Source of the DNA: Zantedeschia hybrid cultivar
Taxonomy: Eukaryota; Streptophyta; Magnoliopsida; Alismatales; Araceae
Reading direction: 5' to 3'
Assembly (NCBI GenBank): GCA_030544215.1
Contig: JARZZO010000016.1
Coordinates: 38,090,001-38,154,000 of the forward strand
DNA: 64,000 nucleotides
Part shown: in pieces, positions 40,545 through 52,027 of the stretch
Layout: the number at the start of each line of letters is the position of its first letter
Position numbering within the stretch: the first letter of the stretch is position 1
Notes under the pieces: generated by a model
The model's database searches: none
What the model was told of the DNA's origin: nothing
The model's input: only the letters and a program-made list of their open reading frames with translations
Translations under genes and position numbers: made by a program

Positions 40545-41024
40545 CTAAACGGCGTCGTGCCTGGTCGACGCCTTTTAGAAGGACATCGGGGCAGTACGAC
40601 GCGTTTTAGGGCAGAAACCTCCTCCTGTTCGAGGTTTGTCAGGTTAGGGGTTCGGGCGCTAAATGACGTCATGGGTGGACGACGCCTTTCAGAAGGACGT
40701 CGGGCCACCATGACGCCATTTAGGCAAGAAATCACCCCGACTGAGGGTCCGTCAACTCGGGATTCTGGGACTAAAAGACGTCATGGGTGGACGACGCGAT
40801 TTGAATGGCGTCGGGCAACCATGACGCCTTTTAAGGCAGAAATACCCTGGGTAATGTTTTCCTGAAATTCTGGATTTATCAGCTGAATGGCGTCGGAGGA
40901 TGTCGACGCCTTTCAAAAGGCGACCTCTGGTGTCGACACCTTTTAGGCCAGATTTCTGTGGCCTCTGTTTTATGAACCAATTTAGGGAGCTTGAGTGGCG
41001 TCGGCCTTGGGCGACGCGATTCAG
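40545..41024. repeat. Dyad block 2 in 5' LTR of D (9 copies)
   Basis: Starts at 40545, 40576, 40659, 40690, 40771, 40801, 40883, 40913 and 40991. The first eight are four doublets with starts 30-31 nt apart; the doublets recur every 112-114 bp. Typical arms: CTAAATGACGTC and GACGCCTTTCAG. The word GCAGAAAT or a variant follows most doublets, as after the dyads in the leader of T. Confidence 0.93.
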
Positions 41025-42127
41025 GACAGAACAACACTAATTCATGCCAGTAAAATGTATTCATACTGCTAGATAGTTGGTTAGTGCATGCTGTAGTATA
41101 CTTGGTTTCTTCATGACCAGATGGCACTGCGTTGTGTGTAGTGCGATCGCGGCTTTTCACGTGATCGGATCGTACCGTGCCGGGTTTTGGTGTTTTGAGT
41201 TACTGTGGACCTGGAGTGACATTGTAGCGCTTTATCACCCTGTGCTGGTGGGGGCGTGAGCACAGCGCCGGTGGGGGCGTGGGCAGGGTGACGCCTAGTG
41301 AGAGAGGGTCAGCTGGTGAACCCCGGGGTCAGCTAGTACCGGTGTCGGAGTGGTACATTCGGAGAGTCACTCATGCTGAGGGAAGGAGTAACCACCTGAG
41401 CCTGTTTGGCCGGAGTAGCTAGCGTGCTATCCGAGGGGTTACTGTTTGGTCTCAGCGGGTCGGTGTTTCCTACTTGTGCTTGTGTGGACGGTGTTTTCCA
41501 CTTACGGCTGTGTGGTTGGTGTTTCCCACTTTCGGAGGCGTGGTTGGCGTGTTTTGCCGAGACGTGAGTTGTAGGCTCCTTGGTAGAATGATTTCTGAGA
41601 TATGCATGTTATATTTCGAATGCACTTGGTTCACATCGAGATTTTAGGAGTAGTGTGTTATATCTTTACTTGCCTTATTACCTGTATCTTTGTTGCTGCA
41701 CTTGTGGGTGTGTGTGTGGGAGGCAAGGGATCGGATGATCCCTACTGAGCCCAATTTTGGTGTGGCTCACTCCCTGCGTTTTTAGGTAGAGATCTTGTGG
41801 CGTGTGACGGCGCGTGGTGTTCTCCTTGGTGTGCGGACCAGCAGCTATCTCAGTTCCCGGGGTATGCCCCGATGTTGTTGTACTTTATTTCTGCCTGTAC
41901 TTAATTAATTTGTTGGACATGTAATTATTGTTGGACTGTGTACGGACATTGTTACTTTACTTCCTGCGCACTGTACCCCTTTTAGTCCGTGTGAATGTTA
42001 TATTTAATCTTGTTTAACGCTTACTCCTCCAGATGTGCGAATAAGATCCTGGTATGAACCTACAGTTAATGGGCCGACATCCATTTAGTGACCGGGTCTC
42101 CGGTCATAGGATGGCGGGTCGTTACAG

Positions 42128-42140
42128 TTGGTATCAGAGC
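42128..42140 (+). other. Primer-binding site of element D
   Basis: TTGGTATCAGAGC two bases after the LTR end, complementary to the 3' end of tRNA-Met as in many chromoviruses. Confidence 0.92.
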
Positions 42141-42280
42141 ATAGTCTGGTCGAGTAAGTGGTAAACTGGGTTAGATATCGTAGTCCAACAATAAGTATGA
42201 GTCTGTACAGGCGATGGCTGCTGGTGTAGAGTAATAGGTTTTGACGTATTTGTGTTGATTTTCGTGTTCGTGAGGTAGTA

Positions 42281-43321
42281 ATGGCGCCGAGGAAGAGAGT
42301 TTCGTTGGCTCGTGGTACGAGATCAGGCGATGGTAGTTCGGGGGCAGAAGGGCATAATGTGGATCGTTTCGTGGAGGCTATGATTGGAACTATGGTTAGA
42401 TACCAGCAGGGAGACGGTAGCGAGGGGTCCAATTCCCGAGGTGACCAGTTTACGGTGTTAGAGCGGTTTTTGAGGTTGGAGACCCCTTCTTTCACAGGTC
42501 GACCAGTCTCAGACGAGGCAGCTCGTTGGATTAAGGAGATGGAGAAGGCATTTGACGTTCTTGAATGTGCTGAGAATGACAAGACCTTGTTGGCAACCCA
42601 TTTGTTGAAGGATAATGGATATGAATGGTGGGTTACCATCAAGACAAAGATGTTCGCAAATAGATCTTTGAGGGAGATCCCTTGGGAGGCATTTGTGAGA
42701 GAGTTTAGTGGACAGTACTTTCCAAGGCATGTCCAGGAGACCAAGGAAAGAGAGTTTATGGAGTTGGTGCAAAATGACATGTCAGTTTTAGATTATCATG
42801 CGAAGTTTGTGGCTCTTGGAAGATTCGTTCCGCACTTATCTGAGCAGGAGAGATATAGAACCGAGAGATTTGTAGATGGACTCCGATATGATCTAAGGAC
42901 AATGGTGACACCTCAGGGTTGTGGAGATCTGGCGACAGCGGTTCGATGCGCGGCAGCGGTGGAAACTCAATTTTAGCATATGGCAAAAGAGTTGGAGCGA
43001 TCGGTACGAGGGAAGCAGCAAGGCAAGAGCAAATCAACGGTCCCTTCGTCAGGCAGTTCGAGTTCCTTTGAGTTCGGGTCCCAAGGGACGTCACGTGATG
43101 AAGATGAGGGCGGTTCTGCCCAACAGATGCAGACTGAGGCTAGAAGGCAGCAGGGAAAGAGTCATGATGCGGCAGAGTATTGTCCTCGTTGTAGTAGGTA
43201 TCACGGCAACCGGTTGTGTCCATTGGTCGCTGGTAGTTGTTTTCGCTGTGGCAGGAGAGGACATCTCGCGAGGAACTGTCCTCAGAAGAATAAGACGAGG
43301 CAGGGGCCGAGTGGTCAGTAG
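42281..43321 (+). pseudogene. Element D gag (one in-frame TAG)
   Basis: From ATG at 42281 (MAPRKRVSLARG) the frame runs through the chromovirus gag core: FLRLETPSFTGRPVSDEAARW, NGYEWWVTIK, FSGQYFPRHVQETKEREFM and FVDGLRYDLRTMV. A TAG at 42974-42976 interrupts it; the same frame goes on from 42980 to the zinc knuckle CFRCGRRGHLARNC (about 43237-43280) and stops at 43319-43321. Apart from the TAG it is intact, about 346 codons, far better kept than the pol remnants behind it. Confidence 0.9.
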
Positions 43322-45476
43322 GAGCCCGGTACCTTGTGTAGTGTTGTGTGTCCTTTTTGTGGAGATCCGAGGTGCGGGGATAGATGAACACTCTTATCTT
43401 GTCTTATGAGGTAGTGGTTGTGAACTCTTATGGCACTCTCTATGTATTTTGGGTCGTGGAGATGATTTGATATTGTAATGTGTACCTTGTAAGGTTGTTA
43501 TATTATGATGTTGATCTATCAATTTTGGTGGAATCATGGCACATAATTAGTTTTAGTATTGATTTGATTGATGGATTGTGTGTGGGGAGCCCCGTGTAAG
43601 AGTGTGATCATTGAGGGCATTAGCAGGATTTTACCGTTGATTGGTCCAGGAGTTTTTCCATAGCAACCCCCCCTTGTTGAGGTTGACTTGTAGGGGAGTT
43701 CGTTTCATGTGGACCGAGGAATGTGAGCGGAGTTTCATTAAGTTGAAGACTCGCCTCACTTGGGCTCCAGTGTTGGTACTTCTATCAGGTTCCGGTGGAT
43801 TTGTGGGATATTCAGTTACATCACATCGAGGTTTGGGTGTGTTTCTGATGCGACTTGGTATAATTGTGGCCTATAGGCAGTTGAAGAAGCTTGAGGAGAA
43901 CTATCCATCTATGACTTAGAGCTGGCAGCTGTGGCGTTGCACCATAGATCTAGAGGCATTGTTTGTATGGGGATTATTTGAGCAACTGTGGAATCTCCCT
44001 TTCGGATTCTACGTGAGGCTGATGGAGCCAGGTTGGCCAGCAGTGTACCATACCATAATTAAGACTTAGAGGACAGATGCAGAGTTACCGCAGATTCTCC
44101 AGAGTTCAGAGGTGGAATTGTGGGGCAGTAGTACAGTCAGGTTTGAGGTAGACTTTGTGATTTGACCGTGAAGGACGTGCGCAGGTGTCCCTTTTGGAGG
44201 CACACTGTTCTAAATAAATGATGCTTCCCGGATCGAGTAAAGCGTATCATTGTTGAGGTGGTCCAGTAGGAAGAAGGATAGGACTGATTCTGTGGTTGAG
44301 TGCTTGAATTGTCGGCAGGTTAGGGTGGAATATCAGAGTGGCGCAGCGGTAGCGTGGTTGCAGTCCTTGCCGATCCCGGTGTGGAGACGGGAGCTTGCGA
44401 CTTGAGGCATGTATTAGGATTGTTTTATTCCCTGGTGGAGGGAGCGTGATCTGGATTACCATTGAGCAACTGACTATGTAAGTACACTTCCTGGCTATCA
44501 GGAAGGACTGGTCAGTCGGTAAGTTGGCTGAGTTGTTTGTGAGTCGGATCATCTCTTTCTGCACGATGTGACCTTATCCATCATGTCGGATCGGACTTTG
44601 AGATTTACTTCTTAATTGTGGGAAGAGTCTTTGGAAGACTTTGAGTACGCGGTTAGCCTTCAACCCGGCCTATCATCCCGAGGCTGATGGGCGGTCAGAA
44701 GGGAGCCAATCGGATTTTAGAGGTTTTGCTCGTGGCATGTTGCCTAGACTGAGTAGGTTCTTGGGAGCAGCATTGGTCTTCAGTGGGGTTTTGTGTACTA
44801 TAGCAGTTACCACTCTAGCATTGGCATGGCGCTTTTTGAGACATTGTTTAGATGGTGGTGTCGAACCTTGTGATCTAGTCTGAGATTGGCAAGAGGCAGT
44901 TAGCAGGATCAGGGTTGGTATGACAGTGTGCTTAGGTTGCCAGAGTTGTGCTATCATCGGTACGAGACCGATTGAGTTTGAAGTTGGAGACATCGTGTTT
45001 TTTCCAAGTCTTGCCCTCCATCGGTGTGAAGAGATTTGAGAAGCAAGGTGAGCTGGGTCCGTGCCGTGCTGGGCCTCTTCCCGTTCTTGCTCGAATTGAG
45101 GAAGATTACCAGCCAGCCTTGCTGTTCAATCTTGCGGGAGTGCACGATGCGTTTCGTGTTTCGTTGCAGAGGAGTGTTCTGGATCCGCCCCAGGTGTTAG
45201 AACTTTCAGGACTTGAGGTCGCTGAGGACTTGTCCTTTCCAGAGTGTCTAGTGCGTTTTGAGAATCACTTGTGACAGGTCTTCCGGAACAAGGTTGCATC
45301 TGTGGACTGAGTATTTTGACAGTATCGCTCCGGGAGCGAGGCGACCAGGGGGGGCGTGATTGTGATGCTGGGAAGCAGTTCCCTACCCCTTTTGGTAAGT
45401 TCCCATGAGAGTTGGCAGTGGAGGCATTTTCGCCCTCGTTACCTGTAGCAGGCAATTTCGAGGACGAAATTCTTTT
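43322..45476 (+). pseudogene. Element D pol remnants: RNase H, integrase, chromodomain traces
   Basis: 43641-43915 reads FMWTEECERSFIKLKTRLTW, SGGFVGYSVTSHRGLGVFLM and RQLKKLEENYP: the RNase H region. 44640-44880 has FNPAYHPEADGRSE, the third catalytic part of integrase. 45020-45270 has RFEKQGELGP and LAGVHDAFRVSLQR, the C-terminal integrase region, then traces of a chromodomain-like YRSGSEAT. Protease and the whole RT core are absent. Frames are broken throughout. Confidence 0.82.
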
Positions 45477-45489
45477 AAGGGGGGGAGAA
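45477..45489 (+). other. Polypurine tract of element D
   Basis: AAGGGGGGGAGAA directly before the TGTAAGG of the 3' LTR; it primes plus-strand DNA synthesis in LTR elements. Confidence 0.92.
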
Positions 45490-48022
45490 TGTAAGGACTG
45501 AGGTTTCGGGTTCAGTTTTCGGGTCGGTTTCGGGCCGGATCCCCTGGGTCGGACATTGGGGGGTCTGGAGAATTTCTTCTGAATGACGTCTACACATCAC
45601 GACGCCTTTCAAACGGCGTCTTGATAGGTGGACGCCATTTAGGCGATTTGCTGTTGCGCCACGTGGGCGCCACGTGGGCGGGTTTCGGGCCGCGAGAGTA
45701 CGGCCCCTGTCTTGTCATCTGAACAGCGTCCATGATGGACGACGCGATTCAGACTGCCACCCTGCGATGTCAGAGTACGGTGCCTGACATGTCAGCTGAA
45801 CGGCATCCGTGGTGGTCGACGCGTTTCAGACAGCTGTCAGTACGGCACGTCCTGTCATCTGATAGGTGTCCTTCTTGCTCGACGCGTTTTAGGTAGTTTC
45901 TGATGACCCCCGCGAGCCCTCCTTTCTTTCCCTCATTTCTCACCTCTCACTCTCTCTCCTCTCCCTCTCCGCCTCCTCTGACCCCTCTCTTCCCCTTTTT
46001 CCTTCCTCTTCTTCCTCTTCCACCACTCCAACGCCTCCCTACCTCTCACCTCTGCCACCACCACTTCCTTCGCGGCGTTCCATTCTCCGGACGGCGGCCG
46101 ACGTCCCGGCGGAGTGGCGACGTTCTTGGGGGTACCGGCGGCGGTCTGCGGCGCGGCGGTTGGGCGACACGGAGCCAGGAGGAGTTCAAGTATCCGGTAG
46201 GGGGACGAACCTTGTTTGTGTTGCTTGTGCTTTCCTAGGCGTGTTTGGATGTGTTTTGGGTTAGATTGAGCATGTTTAGGGGGTGTTCTTGTGGGTATAG
46301 CCGGGTTTATGTATGCGGTTTTGTAATAGGGTTGTGGGGGGTGAACTTCTCCTTCTTCCCTTTCTGTTTTGGAGGCTTTTTCGGGGCTTTGGGGTTAAGG
46401 GGGAAGCCCTCGGTTCGAACCAGGGAACCAGGTTTCTGGCGCTAAACGGCGTCGTGCCTGGTCGACGCCTTTTAGAAGGACGTCGGGGCAGTACGACGCG
46501 TTTTAGGGCAGAAACCCCCCTGTTCGAGGTTTGTCAGGTTAGGGGTTCGGGCGCTAAATGACGTCATGGGTGGACGACGCCTTTCAGAAGGACGTCGGGC
46601 CACCATGACGCCATTTAGGCAAGAAATCACCCCGACTGAGGGTCCGTCAACTCGAGATTCTGGGACTAAAAGACGTCATGGGTGGACGACGCGATTTGAA
46701 TGGCGTCGGGCAACTATGACGCCTTTTAAGGCAGAAATCCCCTGGGTAATGTTTTCCTGAAATTCTGGATTTATCAGCTGAATGGCGTCGGAGGATGTCG
46801 ACGCCTTTCAAAAGGCGACCTCTGGTGTCGACGCCTTTTAGGCCAGATTTCCGTGGCCTCTGTTTTATGAACCAGTTTAGGGAGCTTGAGTGGCGTCGGC
46901 CTTGGGCGACGCGATTCAGGACAGAACAACACTAATTCATGCCAGTAAAATGTATTCATACTGCTAGATAGTTGGTTAGTGCATGCTGTAGTATACTTGG
47001 TTTCTTCATGACCAGATGGCACTGCGTTGTGTGTAGTGCGATCGCGGACTTTTCACGTGACCGGATCGTACCGTGCCGGGTTTTGGTGTTTTGAGTTACT
47101 GTGGACCTGGAGTGACATTGTAGCGCTTTATCACCCTGTGCTGGTGGGGGCGTGAGCACAGTGCCGGTGGGGGCGTGGGCGGGGTGACGCCTAGTGAGAG
47201 AGGGTCACCTGGTGAGCCCCGGGGTCAGCTAGTACCGGTGTCGGAGTGGTACATTCGGAGAGTCACTCATGCTGAGGGAAGGAGTAACCACCTGAGCCTG
47301 TTTGGCCGGAGTAGCTAGCGTGCTATCCGAGGGGTTACTGTTTGGTCTCAGCGGGTCGGTGTTTCCTACTTGTGCTTGTGTGGACGGTGTTTTCCACTTA
47401 CGGCTGTGTGGTTGGTGTTTCCCACTTTCGGAGGCGTGGTTGGCGTGTTTTGCCGAGACGTGAGTTGTAGGCTCCTTGGTAGAATGATTTCAGAGATATG
47501 CATGTTACATTTCGAATGCACTTGGTTCACATCGAGATTTTAGGAGTAGTGTGTTATATCTTTACTTGCCTTATTACCTGTATCTTTGTTGCTGCACTTG
47601 TGGGTGTGTGTGTGGGAGGCAAGGGATCGGATGATCCCTACTGAGCCCAATTTTGGTGTGGCTCACTCCCTGCGTTTTTAGGTAGAGATCTTGTGGCGTG
47701 TGACGGCGCGTGGTGTTCTCCTTGGTGTGCGGACCAGCAGCTATCTCAGTTCCCGGGGTATGCCCCGATGTTGTTGTACTTTATTTCTGCCTGTACTTAA
47801 TTAATTTGTTGGACATGTAATTATTGTTGGACTGTGTACGGACATTGTTACTTTACTTCCTGCGCACTGTACCCCTTGTAGTCCGTGTGAATGTTATATT
47901 TAATCTTGTTTAACGCTTACTCCTCCAAATGTGCGAATAAGATCCTGGTATGAACCTACAGTTAATGGGCCGACATCCATTTAGTGACCGGGTCTCCGGT
48001 CATAGGATGGCGGGTCGTTACA
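45490..48022 (+). repeat. 3' LTR of element D
   Basis: Near-identical copy of 39593-42126, with substitutions scattered over the length and a few 1-3 bp indels. All 14 dyads are present. Confidence 0.95.
45579..46919. repeat. Dyad blocks in 3' LTR of D (14 copies)
   Basis: Block 1 spans 45579-45892 and block 2 46442-46919, at an offset of about 5897 from the 5' LTR copies. Most differences between the two LTRs in these blocks are C/T or G/A at CG sites (for example GGCGTCCG against GGCATCCG near 45805), as expected from methylated cytosine decay. Confidence 0.93.
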
Positions 48023-48027
48023 GAATA
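48023..48027. repeat. Target site duplication of element D, right copy
   Basis: GAATA, identical to 39588-39592. Confidence 0.95.
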
Positions 48028-49986
48028 TGCGTTAGAAAGGTCAATCCCTCCCCCCTTTATTATTAAAAAATCGGGCCGAACTTCTAAAAAGCAGTCCACC
48101 CGCTTCCATAGAACAATATCGTGGCAACGTAGATGCAAGTGAGTTTATTGGATCCTGGGAACCATCACAAGTACGGCCAGCCTATATTTGAACGAGAATG
48201 CCGTGTCATCGAGCGGAGCTTAGAAGAAGGTGACTCGGAGCCTAGAAGAAGGTGACTCACGCAGATAGCTGACTCCTTTTCAATAGAAAGGAATAGCCAA
48301 ACCAACCCAACTGGCTGGTCAATCTCAATGATCTTATCGGCCGGCAAACCGGAGACGGACGACCACGGTCCCGACCTTAACTAATCAATGAACCCCCGAA
48401 ACCTACTATCTTTTCTGAGAAAGTCAACAAAGCCGGAACAAACCGTCATGGTCACGACATGTTGATATTGATGGAGTTGGAGGGTTGACTACCACTTTAT
48501 CCATCCATAACTGTCACCTTCCTTCGTAACCAGCACTTTTCCAAAGGTTACCCATCATCGAATTTCCAGTAGGGGGGCAAGGAGGAGCACGTAGGAATGC
48601 CGACCACTACATAAGCTACTGGCGGTTGAGGCGAGCAGCAAGCGGGGGAGAGTCAAGTAAAGTACAACAACGTTGGGGTGGGATGCTAGTACTTAAACTA
48701 GGGTTGCTTCTTAGCGCTAATCTTGCCTTTTTCAACAGGCTGTTAGTTGTGGCGCGCTAGCGCGCCTTACCTCCTTCTCTCACTTCGGAAGGATTTTTCA
48801 GTATTTTCTTATGATGACCTAGTCGAGAGAGCACGAAACATCGGTGTAAAAGATTGAGTGGGATCAGTGAGATTGCTTATATTATGATGACCTAGTCGAG
48901 AGAGTACGAAACATCGGTGTAAAAGATTGAGTGAGATCAGTGAGGTTGCTTATAGTAAGGCCTGGCCTAAAGTGCACGGCTTACAAAGAGTTCGGTTAGG
49001 TTGACTTTGCCCCCATTTTTGGCTATTTCTGCATCAGAAGATAATCCCATTTTGATTCATCGCGGGATTTCTCTTTCCCAGTTGGTTCCGTTCGGTCCTC
49101 TTCCTGATATATGAACGTGAGAGCATAGCATAATCAATCCTTCCATTCCTAAAGTAGAATAGGACGAATGAACTGCATGTGTCCTGCCTAACCTATCGAG
49201 TGAATGATTGAAGAAAGAAATGCACTTTGTTCAACGTTCGTTTTTCGACACATAGTGGAGCATCAAAAATCAAAGCCCGCTATCTGATGATTCGGGCACA
49301 TGCGATCAAGCTCCTATTTCATACTAAAGATATGCCTTACCATAGAACCATTGAAAGTGCACGCCCACTTCCGTTTCCTTGCAATGTGCTTCCTCCAGGG
49401 GACATTCTCCACAAACTTAGTGTTTCCAGAGATTGATTTTTTCCCCTGTTCCAGGAACCATGATTGAATTAGATTCCATGTTTGAATCATTTCCATCTGA
49501 TTCATCTCCTATTTTTTGAGCCTATATAGTAAATGGTTTATAGTCATTGTTCGAAAGGTTTTTTCTCCACCATTATCTTTTTTATTTCCGCCCCTTTAAG
49601 AGATAGGGGTTGAAGAAGTTAGACTTCTCCATAATAGTCAATCTCTGAACATTCAACTGACACTCCCACCGCCTACTTCCTCCTTTCCTTGCCCGCCTTC
49701 GATGAGAATCGGAAACTACCTCCACCCAACTTTGAGATCTGCACTTGCCTATTCTCTAAAGCGGATTGGATTATGATCGAATTCACCAACTAGCTATCAC
49801 AATGGATAGTGAAAACGCCTCTTGGTCAAGTTCCTTTCCACCTAAACTGGAAGCAGCATATCCTACTCTCGCACGCACCTCTATGATCCTTTCTCGTCAT
49901 ATGTCCCGCTCCTGTGTTCCGTGACCTCCCTTCTTCTCGCATAATTTGGATAGATAAATGAGTCTAGCAGTCCCTGATCTGAAGTC
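48028..49986. other. Mitochondrial-type spacer
   Basis: Continues the mitochondrial-type block after element D. No recognised gene. A 70-codon frame at 49227-49436 and shorter ones are unassigned. It contains the 73-bp tandem duplication listed separately. Confidence 0.5.
48809..48955. repeat. Tandem duplication, about 73 bp, two copies
   Basis: A unit starting TTATGATGACCTAGTCGAG and ending GATTGCTTATA or GGTTGCTTATA occurs at 48809-48881 and 48882-48955 with three substitutions seen by eye. Confidence 0.92.
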
Positions 49987-50914
49987 ACATTTCTTGCATG
50001 GACGACCTTCCCAACAAGTTCCGGTGATGCTACTTCCAATACCAGGTACCAGGTGAATCATAACGAGCTCAGTCGCAAGCGCCTTGCTATCGTATTGATG
50101 CGATCGGGGAAAGGGGCTTCCCCAGACCGAGCAAGTGCTTTCACGGTCTGCTATTCCTGTTTCAAAGCATCTGCGCACCTTACCATAAAAAACCTGCAAA
50201 GCAGCCCTTTCGAATGCCAGAACTTCTACCCTACGAGGAGAACCGAACTCAGTTCTGTGCAAGAGGGCCAAAATGCTAGGTCGGGTGAGTGGAAAGGAAA
50301 CTTTCAGCATGCTACCTTTCTCGCAATGCTTTTCCACCTTTCCGCACTAAGAGCCAAAAATCGTTATCAATAGCACACCTTTGCAAGGGTGGTGAGTCGG
50401 TCCAGAAAGACTCATCTTATAGGTAGGAATTGGAACCAAGATGCGTGCGAGATCATGTTTCAAATAAAGAGGTAGAGGATCACAAAGAAAAGAGTACCAA
50501 AGGCTCTGTTATTTCGAATTAAAGTAGTGCGCAGGCCTTCATAAAGTAGTTTATTTAACACGGGACACTTGACTTTCCCATTAACACATAGGCTTCGCCT
50601 TTTGAGAATGCCCGGTCACTACAAAAGAAGAAGAACGGGCCAGCCACAAAAGGATCCACTGATCCAAGGCTAGGGTGGGGTAGGGGCAGGGTTTTAGTCG
50701 GTATTGCCTCTTCTCCCATTGGCAGGGGTTCCTCCAGTCCCCAGTCCCTACCTGCTGGTTGAGGGAGGAGAGAGACGGAATCCATACGGGCTATGTGAGT
50801 GAACTCACTGCATTTGGTCAGCAGGTGAGGAGCAAAAGAGAATTGAGAGAAGAAGAATTGTAAAGCCGCCCCAAACTACTGAAGTTAGCCCCCTTTCTCT
50901 AGTGGTTCTTGCCA

Positions 50915-51388
50915 TTAAAACTAGAGACTAATCAACAGTAGAGGAAAAGGAACCATGCATAGAACTGAATAGGGAGCTACCATTTAGCTATTAGCATGTT
51001 CAATGGAGATGCATAAGTTTTTTATGTTATGCCTATAACACAATCATGAAGTAGAAAGTCCCAGAGATTTCTAGAGGCATACCATCATCAAAGGCTTCCT
51101 TGACCAATTGGATAGATCAGGAAAATAGTAGTAGCAGCTGCAACAGAAGCAAAATATGCAAGATAAATCCAAGGTCGCATACCCAGACTCCAACTAAGCA
51201 TTCACTATATACCCATGTTACAAGCTAAACCAAGTAAGAAGTGTACAAAAAGGAGCTCATAAGGACTGCCGTTGTATAACCACTAATCAACATATGCTGT
51301 TTCCTGGGTCAAAATGCAACCCTATAGCTGCAGAAGTAGGAATAATGGCACTAGGGATAATATATATTGTTTCCATAAAGTTGGTCTA
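50915..51388 (-). pseudogene. psbA: Plastid psbA fragment, arm B
   Basis: Inverse counterpart of 30508-30975 with the same indels and some private substitutions, so the plastid insert is older than the duplication of the arm. Confidence 0.85.
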
Positions 51389-51955
51389 GTTGGCTTGCTT
51401 GCCAATCGATGGCAGGAAACGAGACTGTAGCTCCAGTTCCATGTCCTAGAGTCTTATTTAATCCGAAGAATGGAAAGAGGGTAGGCCGTCTAGCGCTTTT
51501 TATGTGTGAGCGTTGGCTTTCTATATTACCTGCTTGCTAGCTTGTGTACCGGAAGCAGTTGCTTATTCCTGTTCCTAAACGAGTACTCTATATGGAAAGA
51601 CTACAGCCATCCTATGCTTATGCGCCAGTTTCCTTCCTTGACTTAGGTTGTTCCTCTTGGTAGTTCGATCGTCCCGCTGGCGGTTACTATTCCTGTGTTC
51701 CGGGCTTGTTCTAGTTGCCGGTTCCTTAGGTGGTCATTCATGATTGGCTTAGTCAATCCGTTCACTTGCCTGGGGCCAATAGGCACCTTTTAGTAGTGCT
51801 TTAGTCTTTCTCTAACCCCCGCCTCTCCTTTGCTCTCCTTTGTCGAAGATGATATTCCAGAGTTTTGTCACTCCAGTAATCTGTTCGTTAGACAACAACC
51901 CGCTCTCATTCGGAAATCACTCTTGAAGAGCCTTCCGCTTCGGCAACTAATAACT

Positions 51956-51968
51956 ATAGTTATTGGCT
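51956..51968. repeat. Target site duplication of the LINE, left copy
   Basis: ATAGTTATTGGCT; the right copy at 55174-55186 reads ATAGATATTGGCT, one mismatch in 13. Confidence 0.8.
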
Positions 51969-52027
51969 TCGAAGAATTCTTGCTAGACTGGATAGAGCAC
52001 TGGTCAATGATCTATGGCTGATCTTAC

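Larger units (their letters stand above)
39593..42126 (+). repeat. 5' LTR of element D
   Basis: Ends TGTAAGGACTG and GTCGTTACA. Contains 14 dyads of 34 nt in two blocks, a doubled G-box (GCCACGTGGGC twice, about 39760-39782), a pyrimidine-rich stretch at 40015-40160 and a GT-rich part near 41450-41550. No clear TATA box. Open frames inside it are low-complexity. Confidence 0.95.
39593..48022 (+). mobile_element. Element D: Tekay/Del-like gypsy element with internal deletion
   Basis: 8430 bp with 2.53-kb LTRs (39593-42126 and 45490-48022), GAATA duplications, a tRNA-Met primer site (TTGGTATCAGAGC, 42128-42140) and a polypurine tract (45477-45489). The interior is only 3.36 kb: a gag with CCHC, then a short decayed stretch without protease active site or RT, an RNase H remnant, traces of integrase and a chromodomain-like tail. 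Long LTRs, primer type and gag pattern suit the Tekay/Del chromovirus clade. The LTRs differ at roughly two dozen places by eye, so the insertion is fairly young although the interior is defective. Confidence 0.92.

Noticed and set aside
40416..40865. 149-codon frame with an apparent RRATMTPF protein repeat
   Set aside because: The protein repeat is a by-product of the 34-nt dyads in one reading frame; the second LTR has it broken by an indel.
39682..41024. CRISPR-like array
   Set aside because: Units are short palindromes with very short, non-uniform intervals inside plant LTRs; no cas genes, and the host is a eukaryote.
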